Source: an uncultured Porphyromonadaceae bacterium (GTDB lineage Bacteria > Bacteroidota > Bacteroidia > Bacteroidales > Muribaculaceae). From it: a stretch of DNA of 30,098 nucleotides. Below are positions 6,103 through 12,872 of this stretch, one piece after another. Location of the stretch: NCBI GenBank assembly GCA_900540625.1, contig UQGP01000032.1:1-30098 (forward strand), in the 5' to 3' direction. The number at the start of each line of letters is the position of its first letter. Position 1 is the stretch's first letter. The notes beneath the pieces were generated by a model. The model saw only the letters and a list, made by a program, of their open reading frames with translations, searched no databases and was not told the DNA's origin. Position numbers and translations under genes: made by a program.

Positions 6103-7748
6103 TATTCTACCGGTATTACTTTGAGTCTATCGCCCTGTTCGTTGACAATGGAGCGGTAATAGCGCTCGTCATATCCGCCGTAGGCGGGTTTGTCGGGAAG
6201 TCCGTAGGGGGTGCGGCTGAAGGTGCCGTCTTCGTTCTGTTTCTTGATGTTGCCGTCCAGGTATTTGACAAATAGCGTATCGCCCAATGCGCGGTAGTCC
6301 TTGGTGCATTTTTCGGCCCAATAATTGGTGATTTCGGCGAGGTACTTGGCGGCATCATCATAGGACAGCGTGCTGCACATATCCTCGGCCTTGCCGGCGC
6401 TGACGGTCATTTGGACTTCAAGGCTTTCCTGAACCTTGCGTATATCGCCAATCATCTGGCTGTAGCGGTTGTAGGCCTGATTGGCGACGTAATTGGTTAC
6501 CCAGAACATCGAGTTCCAAGAGAGCGTGAGCAGGTCGCCGTTGCCGTGTGCAAGCTGGTAGGGCGGCATCTTCAGGCTGTTGAATACGGGGATATATACA
6601 CAGGTATTGGCATCATCGACGCCGAACCACAGAATGCCGCGCATGGCAGCCGGGCGTGCGCTGTTGATGTCCGCCACGAAGGAGAATCCTGTCTGTTGCG
6701 TGGCAATGGCGCGTTCGTGCGTGTACTCAACGCCGTCCACTTTGTAGGTCAGCGGACGCCAGCGGTAAGGAACGTCAAACGGACCGGCGCCGATGTCCTT
6801 GGTCATATCCATAGGAGTGCCTTCGAAGTGGTCGCGCATCATGTCTTTGAGGTCTTGTGCCGTCAGCTGTCGTTCGGGGCGTACCCATAGCGGCATAGGC
6901 TCGCCTTGGCCCTTCAGAATCCAGGGCAGGTAGGCGTCCATGCTGCCTTTGGCCGTAAAGCGGTTGAAGTAGCTCCAAACGCGTCCGTCGCAGCCGCGCA
7001 TGGACAGCATATCATATATCGAGTATGCGCGCGAAAAGTCAAAATCCTCATCCTTGCCTTTGTAGTATCCGCATTTGCGGGCAAAGGAAATGACGTCCGG
7101 GCTGTACAATGTCTCCGGGTCGTCGAGGGGGAAGGTGTGTATGCGGGCGTTGTTGGCGTGTCCGCTGATGTATCCGTCGGGTACGCGACGGGCTACCCAT
7201 ACGGCACCTTTGTCGTGCTTGCCCTTGCCGATAAGTTCCATAATCCAAACTTCGTCGGCATCGGCGATGCTGAAACTTTCGCCGTCGGACGAGTATCCGT
7301 ATTTATCGACAAGCGAGGTCATTACGGTGATGGCTTCGCGTGCGCTGCGAGCACGCTCCAGAGTGATGTATATCAGCGAGCCGTAGTCTATAAGGCCTGT
7401 GCCGGCCAACTCGGCTCGTCCGCCCCATGTGGTCTCGGAGATTGTCAGGCCGAACTCGTTCATATTGCCTATCGTCGAATATGTGTGTGGCGCTTCATCG
7501 ATTTCGCCCCGTGGTTTTTGGGTGTCCCATTCGATGATGGCACGCTTGGTGCCGGGGGCGTGGTCGCCCCCCATGTGCGAATACAATTCGCCGTATAGTT
7601 CGTGGCTGTCGGCGGCGTATGTAATCATGACGCTGCGAGAGGCCGTAGCGCCCGGTGTTGCGATAAGACTTGTGCAGGCCTCGGCAGAGTTGGAGGCAAA
7701 TGCCATAGCAAAAGCAGCTGCTATGGTGGTTATGGTTTTGGTATTCAA
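6102..7748 (-). CDS. Secreted C69-family dipeptidase
   Basis: The 548-aa product belongs to peptidase family C69 (N-terminal nucleophile hydrolases), which cleave dipeptides. With a TTG start at 7748, residues 1-24 form a short signal peptide (NTKTITTIAAAFAMAFASNSAEA). Cys25 follows directly (ACTSLIATPGAT) and would be the N-terminal catalytic Cys once exposed. Family motifs GLTISETTWGGR and FSIADADEVWIMELIG follow. No ATG gives a sensible signal peptide: the frame stays open upstream to 8114, but that would run over the divergent gene and its promoter. A -7 element (TATATTTG, 7825-7818) lies about 70 nt upstream of the TTG. The gene heads a leftward operon with one-base overlaps downstream. 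Periplasmic or surface location is inferred. Confidence 0.88.
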   Translation of the reverse strand: MNTKTITTIAAAFAMAFASNSAEACTSLIATPGATASRSVMITYAADSHELYGELYSHMGGDHAPGTKRAIIEWDTQKPRGEIDEAPHTYSTIGNMNEFGLTISETTWGGRAELAGTGLIDYGSLIYITLERARSAREAITVMTSLVDKYGYSSDGESFSIADADEVWIMELIGKGKHDKGAVWVARRVPDGYISGHANNARIHTFPLDDPETLYSPDVISFARKCGYYKGKDEDFDFSRAYSIYDMLSMRGCDGRVWSYFNRFTAKGSMDAYLPWILKGQGEPMPLWVRPERQLTAQDLKDMMRDHFEGTPMDMTKDIGAGPFDVPYRWRPLTYKVDGVEYTHERAIATQQTGFSFVADINSARPAAMRGILWFGVDDANTCVYIPVFNSLKMPPYQLAHGNGDLLTLSWNSMFWVTNYVANQAYNRYSQMIGDIRKVQESLEVQMTVSAGKAEDMCSTLSYDDAAKYLAEITNYWAEKCTKDYRALGDTLFVKYLDGNIKKQNEDGTFSRTPYGLPDKPAYGGYDERYYRSIVNEQGDRLKVIPVE

Positions 7749-7817
7749 CGTAGTGTATTTAGATGGTTGTGCATTGGTCTCTCGGAGAGGCGCATGGTGC
7801 GCTTTCCTCCGAAAGTG

Positions 7818-7825
7818 CAAATATA
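7818..7825 (-). promoter_or_regulatory. Putative -7 promoter element for the C69 peptidase operon
   Basis: TATATTTG on the minus strand (7825 to 7818) matches TAnnTTTG. No clear -33 TTG is present. The start would be near 7811, giving a leader of about 63 nt before the TTG start codon at 7748. This supports the short form of the gene over the long open frame. Confidence 0.5.
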
Positions 7826-7909
7826 CGATTTTTTTGCGAGAGTTTCCTCGGATGGGAAAGCGAGAGGGCAAAAATGCGTCCGAATCTTGGTGTTTTGGGT
7901 GCGTGAGTG

Positions 7910-7940
7910 TTGTGGGGACGAGGCATTTTTTGTAACTTTG
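7910..7940 (+). promoter_or_regulatory. Promoter of the RsmI-like gene, likely giving a leaderless mRNA
   Basis: TTG at 7910-7912 is followed after 20 nt by TAACTTTG (7933-7940), the expected -33/-7 arrangement for Bacteroidota. The ATG is at 7948, only seven bases after the -7 element. Transcription would therefore start at or within a base or two of the start codon. Confidence 0.65.
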
Positions 7941-7947
7941 TGCCGCA

Positions 7948-8730
7948 ATGAAATCCCCGGCCGAAACAGACGATACGCGAACGCAGGGCTTGGAACTGAC
8001 GACGGCGCGTGTCGCCGCATCGGTTCTTGCTCCGGCGTTGTATCTTATCCCGGCGCCACTTTCCGACGGACCTGTGGAGGATGTTTTGCCGGCACGCAAT
8101 ATCGAGATTGTCAAGTCTATACGCTACTTTATAGTGGAAAATGTACGGTCGGCACGTCGCTTCCTCAAGCGCTGCTGCCGCGATATTGACATTGATTCTC
8201 TTGAATTTGTCGAATTGAGCGAGCATACGGATGCAGCGGCAGTGGCCCCGATGCTTGAGCCGCTGCGTCGCGGCCATGCTATGGGTGTCATCAGCGAAGC
8301 CGGGTGCCCGGCTGTTGCCGATCCGGGTGCCGATGCTGTGTCCGTAGCCCAGCGCGAAGGCTTGCGCGTGGTTCCTCTGGTAGGTCCGTCAAGCATCCTG
8401 ATGGCGCTGATGGCCAGTGGTATGAATGGCCAGAGTTTTGCCTTCCACGGCTATTTGCCCATAGATTCATCGGCACGTACGCGCACCTTGCATCGTCTGG
8501 CGCAGGCGGTACAACGCGATAAACAAACTCAGATTTTTATCGAGACTCCGTATCGCAACGACCGGCTTATAGCCACACTGGTTCAGACACTTCCGGCGCA
8601 GATGCGCTTGTGTGTGGCTGCCGACATTTCCGGCGCCTCGGAAAGCATCGTCACCGATACCCTCGCCGGATGGCGTCGCCGCAAGTATTGCTACAACAAA
8701 ATACCCACCATATTCCTATTGTTCGAATAA
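7948..8730 (+). CDS. SAM-dependent methyltransferase, RsmI-like (tetrapyrrole methylase fold)
   Basis: The 260-aa protein has the RsmI/tetrapyrrole-methylase signature: LYLIPAPLSD (31-40) at the first strand, FIVENVRSARRFLK (61-74), and the SAM-site motif GVISEAGCPAVADPG (113-127), then VPLVGPSS. RsmI 2'-O-methylates C1402 of 16S rRNA, and this Bacteroidota branch is usually annotated as RsmI-like, so the exact target is inferred. About 30 residues precede the conserved start of the fold. No alternative Met exists there, and the promoter position at 7933-7940 fits ATG 7948. It forms a two-gene unit with the MBL hydrolase (3-nt gap), ended by the terminator at 9851-9880. Confidence 0.88.
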   Translation: MKSPAETDDTRTQGLELTTARVAASVLAPALYLIPAPLSDGPVEDVLPARNIEIVKSIRYFIVENVRSARRFLKRCCRDIDIDSLEFVELSEHTDAAAVAPMLEPLRRGHAMGVISEAGCPAVADPGADAVSVAQREGLRVVPLVGPSSILMALMASGMNGQSFAFHGYLPIDSSARTRTLHRLAQAVQRDKQTQIFIETPYRNDRLIATLVQTLPAQMRLCVAADISGASESIVTDTLAGWRRRKYCYNKIPTIFLLFE

Positions 8731-8733
8731 ATT

Positions 8734-9783
8734 ATGCCACCTATGCCTAAACGTCGTCGCCGCTTGTCGCGAGCCCTGGATGATATGCCGGGGTTGTTTG
8801 ACAACGTCGATATAGATATGACCGAAGCGGAAAGTCGTGCGGCTGTGGCGGCACCTCAAGCGCCCGTTTCGGCCGATGCCTCCAATCAAGACATCCTTGT
8901 AAACACCTCGGCGCTTGAACGTCCTCAGAAACTGCTGTTTATATCCTTTGGTAGCGGCAGTAGCGGCAACTGTGCATATATCGGAGCGCCGGGCGGCCGC
9001 GGCGTACTCATAGACGCCGGTGTGGACTCAAAGAAGGTGACGGCTGCACTCGAAGCCAATGGCTTGGATATAAAGAAGATTGTGGGTATTATTTTGACGC
9101 ACGACCATAGCGACCATGTGCGTTATGCGTACTCGTTGCTGCGCAACAACCGTCACATGCTGCTCTACTGCACGCCGCGTTGCCTTTCGGGAATATTGCG
9201 CCGCAGCAGCCTCTCACGTCGCATAAAGGATTACCATAAGCCTATATACAAGGAATTTGCCTTCGAGGCTGCCGGGCTGAATATCACGCCTTTCGAGACC
9301 AGCCATGACGGAACGGATAATGTAGGCTTCGACATTGACAACGGTCTGCGGCATTTTGTCGTGGTGACTGATACCGGCTATCTCACCGAGCGCGCCGAGG
9401 CGTATGTGCGTCGGGCCAATTACTTGATGATAGAATCAAATTACGACCTCGAGATGTTGCACAATGGTACTTATCCGCCGTATTTGCAGGCTCGTATCGA
9501 GAGCGAGTGCGGACATTTGGACAACCGACAGGCGGCAGCCGCTGTCGCTTCGGTGGCCGTTGCGCATCCCGAAGCACACTTGAGCCACGTCTTTCTATGT
9601 CACTTGTCGCATGACAATAATACGCCCGAAACGGCCACAGCCACTATGCGCAAGGCACTGGAGGAGGTCGGTCGTAAGGTGCTGTCGGCAGATCATGCAG
9701 TCATGCCCGCTCCGGGTACTTCGGATGTGCTGTTGGCTGCATTGCCGCGCTTCGAGTCCAGTCCGCTGTACGTGCTGCGTTGA
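8734..9783 (+). CDS. MBL-fold metallo-hydrolase (YycJ/WalJ-like)
   Basis: The 349-aa protein is a metallo-beta-lactamase-fold hydrolase. The zinc-binding motif THDHSDH lies at 122-128, the GSGSSGNC loop typical of the YycJ-like group at 73-80, and later metal or active-site positions at TSHDG, VVVTDTGYL and HLSHDN. The first 65 residues form a basic, then Ala-rich low-complexity extension not expected in the family. A later in-frame start is possible but no strong one is seen; Met4 is close. Relatives have been linked to exonuclease or cell-wall-associated roles, but its substrate is unknown. The gene starts 3 nt after the RsmI-like gene. Confidence 0.88.
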   Translation: MPPMPKRRRRLSRALDDMPGLFDNVDIDMTEAESRAAVAAPQAPVSADASNQDILVNTSALERPQKLLFISFGSGSSGNCAYIGAPGGRGVLIDAGVDSKKVTAALEANGLDIKKIVGIILTHDHSDHVRYAYSLLRNNRHMLLYCTPRCLSGILRRSSLSRRIKDYHKPIYKEFAFEAAGLNITPFETSHDGTDNVGFDIDNGLRHFVVVTDTGYLTERAEAYVRRANYLMIESNYDLEMLHNGTYPPYLQARIESECGHLDNRQAAAAVASVAVAHPEAHLSHVFLCHLSHDNNTPETATATMRKALEEVGRKVLSADHAVMPAPGTSDVLLAALPRFESSPLYVLR

Positions 9784-9850
9784 TGTCGTACGCTTGTATG
9801 GCCGGGCTTTAGTCCGATTCAATCAGTGAGTTATTTACGGTATAAGAGTT

Positions 9851-9880
9851 TCGCGAGCTTTGATGCTCGCGATAATTTTT
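9851..9880 (+). terminator. Intrinsic terminator of the RsmI-like/MBL unit
   Basis: A perfect 8-bp stem (TCGCGAGC at 9851-9858, GCTCGCGA at 9865-9872, 6-nt loop) is followed by TAATTTTT. It lies 67 nt after the MBL gene stop on the + strand. Confidence 0.88.
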
Positions 9881-9918
9881 GTGTGCGCATCTATAAAGCG
9901 ATTATGATTTGAATTGCC

Positions 9919-9933
9919 GTAAACGACGTTTAC
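9919..9933. repeat. Short inverted repeat between two terminators
   Basis: GTAAAC (9919-9924) and GTTTAC (9928-9933) form a perfect 6-bp dyad around GAC. It lies between the rightward and leftward terminators. No function is evident. Confidence 0.35.
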
Positions 9934-9936
9934 ACG

Positions 9937-9982
9937 AAAAAAAGAGAGGAGGGCTTCCCGCATCGGAATGCCCTCCTCTCTT
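9937..9982 (-). terminator. Intrinsic terminator of pckA
   Basis: A perfect 13-bp stem is formed by 9942-9954 and 9970-9982, with further pairing inside the loop. On the minus strand it is followed by a run of T (complement of the A run around 9937-9943). It lies about 31 nt after the pckA stop. Confidence 0.92.
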
Positions 9983-10013
9983 ATAGGAGGTTGACGAGTG
10001 TCAGTGCTGCAGC

Positions 10014-11657
10014 TTAGAGCTGAGGACCGGCGGCAACGAGAGCCTTACCGGCAGCGTTGTTCTCGTACTTGTTGAAGTTCTTGATGAAGCGAGCTGCGAG
10101 GTCATTGGCCTTGACGTTCCAGTCTTCGACGTTGGTGTATGTGTCGCGCGGGTCGAGGATCTTGGGATCTACGCCGGGCAGTTCGGTGGGCACTTCGAAG
10201 TCGAAGATGGGGAGTTTCTTGGTGGGTGCTTTGAGGATGGAGCCGTCGAGGATGGCATCGATGATACCGCGAGTGTCGCGGATGGAGATGCGCTTGCCGG
10301 TGCCGTTCCAGCCGGTGTTGACCAGATAAGCCTTGGCGCCGGATTTTTCCATCTTCTTAACGAGTTCCTCTGCGTATTTGGTGGGGTGCAGTTCCAGGAA
10401 AGCCTGGCCGAAGCATGCCGAGAATGTGGGAGTGGGCTCGGTGATACCGCGTTCTGTACCTGCGAGTTTGGCGGTGAAGCCGCTCAGGAAGTAGTACTTG
10501 GTCTGTTCGGGTGTCAGGATGGATACGGGAGGCAGAACTCCGAAAGCGTCGGCGCTGAGGAAGATGACGTTCTTGGCGGCGGGACCTGCGCTGATGGGGC
10601 GTACAATCTTCTCAATGTGGTCGATAGGATAGGATACGCGAGTGTTCTCGGTGACGCTCTTGTCGGCGAAGTCTATTTTGCCGTTTTCGTCAACGGTTAC
10701 GTTCTCGAGCAGGGCATCGCGACGGATTGCGTTGTAGATGTCGGGCTCGCTTTCCTTGTCCAGATTGATGACTTTGGCATAGCAGCCGCCTTCGAAGTTG
10801 AAGACGCCGTTGTCGTCCCAGCCGTGTTCGTCATCGCCGATGAGCAGGCGCTTGGGGTCGGTCGAAAGTGTGGTTTTGCCGGTGCCGCTGAGGCCGAAGA
10901 ATATGGCGGTGTTTTTGCCTTCCATATCGGTGTTGGCGCTGCAGTGCATCGAGGCGATGCCGCGCAGGGGCAGGAAGTAGTTCATCATCGAGAACATACC
11001 TTTCTTCATTTCGCCACCGTACCAGGTGTTGATGATTACCTGCTCGCGGCTGGTGATGTTGAATACAACGGCGGTTTCGCTATTCAGGCCCAGTTCCTTG
11101 AAGTTTGTAACTTTGGCCTTGGAAGCGTTGTATACGATGAAGTCGGGGGTGAAGTCGGCGAGTTCGTCAGCGGTGGGGCGGATGAACATATTGGTTACGA
11201 AGTGAGCCTGCCATGCAACTTCCATGATGAATCGCACAGCCATGCGGGTGTCCTTATTGGCACCGCAGAAGCCGTCAACGACGTAGAGTTTCTTGTTGCC
11301 GAGTTCGTTGACTGCGAGTTCTTTGACAGCTTTCCACGCCTCTTGACTGGCGGGCTTGTTGTCGTTTTTGTATCCCTCGGTTGTCCACCAAACGGTGTCC
11401 TTGGAGTTCTCGTCCATTACGATGAATTTGTCTTTGGGCGAGCGGCCGGTGTAGACGCCGGTCATTACGTCTACAGCACCGAGTTCGGTGACTTTGCCTT
11501 TCTCGTAGCCTTCGAGCGAAGGTTTGGTCTCTTCGTTGAAAAGCTCATCGTAAGTGGGGTTGTACACAACTTCGGTGGTGCCGTTGATGCCATATTTGGC
11601 AAGGGCGGCCTTAATCTCGGGCAGACGTTGCTGTTTGATTTCTTCGAGTTTGCTCAT
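10014..11657 (-). CDS. pckA: Phosphoenolpyruvate carboxykinase (ATP)
   Basis: The 547-aa enzyme converts oxaloacetate and ATP to phosphoenolpyruvate, CO2 and ADP. In gut Bacteroidota it mainly runs in the CO2-fixing direction on the way to succinate. Motifs visible are the substrate loop YTGRSPKDKF (69-78), the kinase-1a P-loop GLSGTGKTT (255-263) and the kinase-2/metal motif LIGDDEHGW (272-280). Length is normal for the ATP-dependent family; the GTP family is longer and lacks these exact motifs. The cytosolic gene is monocistronic, with its own -7 element (11737-11730) and a very strong terminator. Codon choice looks restricted compared with neighbours, as expected for a highly expressed gene. 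Confidence 0.98.
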   Translation of the reverse strand: MSKLEEIKQQRLPEIKAALAKYGINGTTEVVYNPTYDELFNEETKPSLEGYEKGKVTELGAVDVMTGVYTGRSPKDKFIVMDENSKDTVWWTTEGYKNDNKPASQEAWKAVKELAVNELGNKKLYVVDGFCGANKDTRMAVRFIMEVAWQAHFVTNMFIRPTADELADFTPDFIVYNASKAKVTNFKELGLNSETAVVFNITSREQVIINTWYGGEMKKGMFSMMNYFLPLRGIASMHCSANTDMEGKNTAIFFGLSGTGKTTLSTDPKRLLIGDDEHGWDDNGVFNFEGGCYAKVINLDKESEPDIYNAIRRDALLENVTVDENGKIDFADKSVTENTRVSYPIDHIEKIVRPISAGPAAKNVIFLSADAFGVLPPVSILTPEQTKYYFLSGFTAKLAGTERGITEPTPTFSACFGQAFLELHPTKYAEELVKKMEKSGAKAYLVNTGWNGTGKRISIRDTRGIIDAILDGSILKAPTKKLPIFDFEVPTELPGVDPKILDPRDTYTNVEDWNVKANDLAARFIKNFNKYENNAAGKALVAAGPQL

Positions 11658-11729
11658 TGTTGTTAGTATTAATCTTGTTTTACCTTAGTTTCAGTGTCTT
11701 AGCCTTTGTTCGGCCTTGTTTTTCAAGTG

Positions 11730-11737
11730 CAAAGTTA
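11730..11737 (-). promoter_or_regulatory. Putative -7 promoter element of pckA
   Basis: TAACTTTG on the minus strand (11737 to 11730) matches TAnnTTTG. The expected start near 11723 leaves a leader of about 66 nt. A clear -33 TTG at ideal spacing is not seen. Confidence 0.55.
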
Positions 11738-11776
11738 GCAACTTTTTTTGTTATGTAACGTATGTCCGGATGTATT

Positions 11777-11792
11777 ATGGAAATTTTTCCGT
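11777..11792. repeat. Inverted repeat upstream of pckA
   Basis: GGAAA (11779-11783) and TTTCC (11786-11790) form a dyad around TT, extended outward by a wobble and an A-T pair. It lies about 40 nt upstream of the pckA -7 element and is a possible operator. Confidence 0.35.
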
Positions 11793-11824
11793 ATTAAATA
11801 ATCTTAATGTGGCATACGCGACGT

Positions 11825-11844
11825 GTGACAACCTTGGCTGTCAC
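11825..11844. repeat. Inverted repeat in the pckA-GNAT divergent region
   Basis: GTGACA (11825-11830) pairs with TGTCAC (11839-11844) over an 8-nt spacer that itself contains CC and GG able to pair. It lies midway between the two divergent promoters and is a candidate regulator site; the evidence is symmetry and position only. Confidence 0.4.
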
Positions 11845-11917
11845 TGTGTTGTAGAGGCAAACGGCGTGCCAAATGTGCAGTTGACGGTGGAGACGAGGCT
11901 GTTTAATTTAATATTTG

Positions 11918-11925
11918 TACCTTTG
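11918..11925 (+). promoter_or_regulatory. Putative -7 promoter element of the GNAT gene
   Basis: TACCTTTG matches TAnnTTTG. The start would be near 11931, about 40 nt before the ATG at 11973. No clear -33 element is visible. Confidence 0.5.
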
Positions 11926-11972
11926 TGTCCGGAAATAACTAATATCCTACCTAAAAGACCAAACCTCAAAAT

Positions 11973-12527
11973 ATGCAACGACAAATCACTTTACGGGCTG
12001 TCACTACCGATAGTCCGGATTATGCAGCTATCGAAGCGCTGCTTCTACGGGCTTTTCCCGAGAACGAACGCCGTGACTTGGATGCTCAGGCACATAATGT
12101 GGACAGCGATTCGGTCCCGATGACGTGTTATGCCGCATATAGCGGAGAATCGGGCGAATTTGCCGGATTTATAACCGTCTGGACGCTTGATGGATACCGA
12201 TATGTAGAGCATCTTGCGACCTCCGAGAGTGTGCGCAACGGCGGCATAGGTGGTGCGATAGTGGATGCCGTTACGGCTATGGAGCCGGATGTGCCTGTGG
12301 TTTTGGAGGTTGAGCCTGAAAGTTTCGGGGAGATGGCGCGTCGCCGCATCGGCTTTTATGAGCGCCACGGACTGCGACTTTGGCGCGGACGCGATTACTT
12401 GCAGCCGCCTTATCGTCCCGGTGGCGAAAGCGTACGTCTGATGATTATGTCCACGGACGGACTGGAGGCCGAACGCGACTTCGATCGTGTGGTGGACGGC
12501 ATTATCGAGCGAGTCTACCAGAAATAA
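11973..12527 (+). CDS. GNAT-family N-acetyltransferase
   Basis: The 184-aa protein has a GNAT fold. The acetyl-CoA pyrophosphate-binding motif A is at ESVRNGGIGGAIVDAV (about 89-104), preceded by the beta-4 strand YRYVEHLAT and followed by VVLEVEPE and the helix GFYERHGLRLW (about 128-138) typical of motif B. The acceptor substrate cannot be predicted. The start follows a TACCTTTG promoter element at a normal distance. The gene is followed within a few bases by a TGGAATK tandem repeat rather than a recognisable terminator, and stands alone between pckA (divergent) and pheT. Confidence 0.85.
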   Translation: MQRQITLRAVTTDSPDYAAIEALLLRAFPENERRDLDAQAHNVDSDSVPMTCYAAYSGESGEFAGFITVWTLDGYRYVEHLATSESVRNGGIGGAIVDAVTAMEPDVPVVLEVEPESFGEMARRRIGFYERHGLRLWRGRDYLQPPYRPGGESVRLMIMSTDGLEAERDFDRVVDGIIERVYQK

Positions 12528-12571
12528 TGTGGAATGTGGAATTTGGAATGTGGAATTTGGAATGTGGAATT
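12527..12571. repeat. TGGAATG/TGGAATT 7-bp tandem repeat
   Basis: About six units of a 7-bp core (TGGAATG, TGGAATT) form a higher-order 14-bp period directly after the GNAT stop codon. On the opposite strand it reads as ATTCCA-rich units. Comparable blocks are a familiar feature of Bacteroidales intergenic DNA. The rest of the 345-nt spacer to pheT holds a second repeat block and a promoter, with no supported gene. Confidence 0.75.
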
Positions 12572-12599
12572 GCGTTTGACATCTTAATCGTGCGGGGGT

Positions 12600-12672
12600 A
12601 AAGGTATTAAGGGCTCTTAGGGGCTTTAGGGCCTTGGAGCCTTTAGATTTTAAGGGCTTTAAGGACTTCGGT
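12600..12672. repeat. Degenerate AAGGGCTTT-type tandem repeat
   Basis: About seven imperfect units of 8-12 bp built on GGGCTTTA / AAGGNCTTT fill this stretch (GGGCTCTTA, GGGCTTTAGGGCC, AAGGGCTTTAAGGACTT). The core AAGGACTTTA is the reverse complement of the motif in the minisatellite at 281-340, so the two blocks appear to be of one family in opposite orientations. Confidence 0.6.
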
Positions 12673-12832
12673 GAAGAGGGCGCGAAGGTGCTATCGGGGA
12701 TAGCATTGAGGGCTCGGTCTTTATCGGCTTTATCGCGCTTCCGTACTGTGAGTGCGCGCTCCCGGTTGCCCCCGACCTTTATAATAATGTATAAAGGTCG
12801 GGCGGCGGAGGCGCTAATTGGAAAAAAGTTTG

Positions 12833-12840
12833 TAACTTTG
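12833..12840 (+). promoter_or_regulatory. Putative -7 promoter element of pheT-yebC
   Basis: TAACTTTG matches TAnnTTTG and is preceded directly by TTTG. A start near 12847 gives a leader of about 26 nt before the pheT ATG at 12873. The -33 element is not clear. Confidence 0.55.
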
Positions 12841-12872
12841 CAAGTCATAAGAACGCAAACATATTTACACCC

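Larger units (their letters stand above)
11658..11972. other. Divergent control region between pckA and the GNAT gene
   Basis: This 315-bp non-coding stretch carries a minus-strand promoter for pckA (11730-11737), a plus-strand promoter for the acetyltransferase gene (11918-11925), and two inverted repeats (11777-11792 and 11825-11844) between them. No gene is supported. Confidence 0.6.

Noticed and set aside
7749..8114. Upstream extension of the C69 dipeptidase frame
   Set aside because: It runs across the divergent promoter and into the RsmI-like gene, and would bury the signal peptide in the middle of the protein.
10386..11666. Long plus-strand open frame opposite pckA
   Set aside because: It is the antisense shadow of a highly conserved enzyme with restricted codon use, which removes stops on the other strand.
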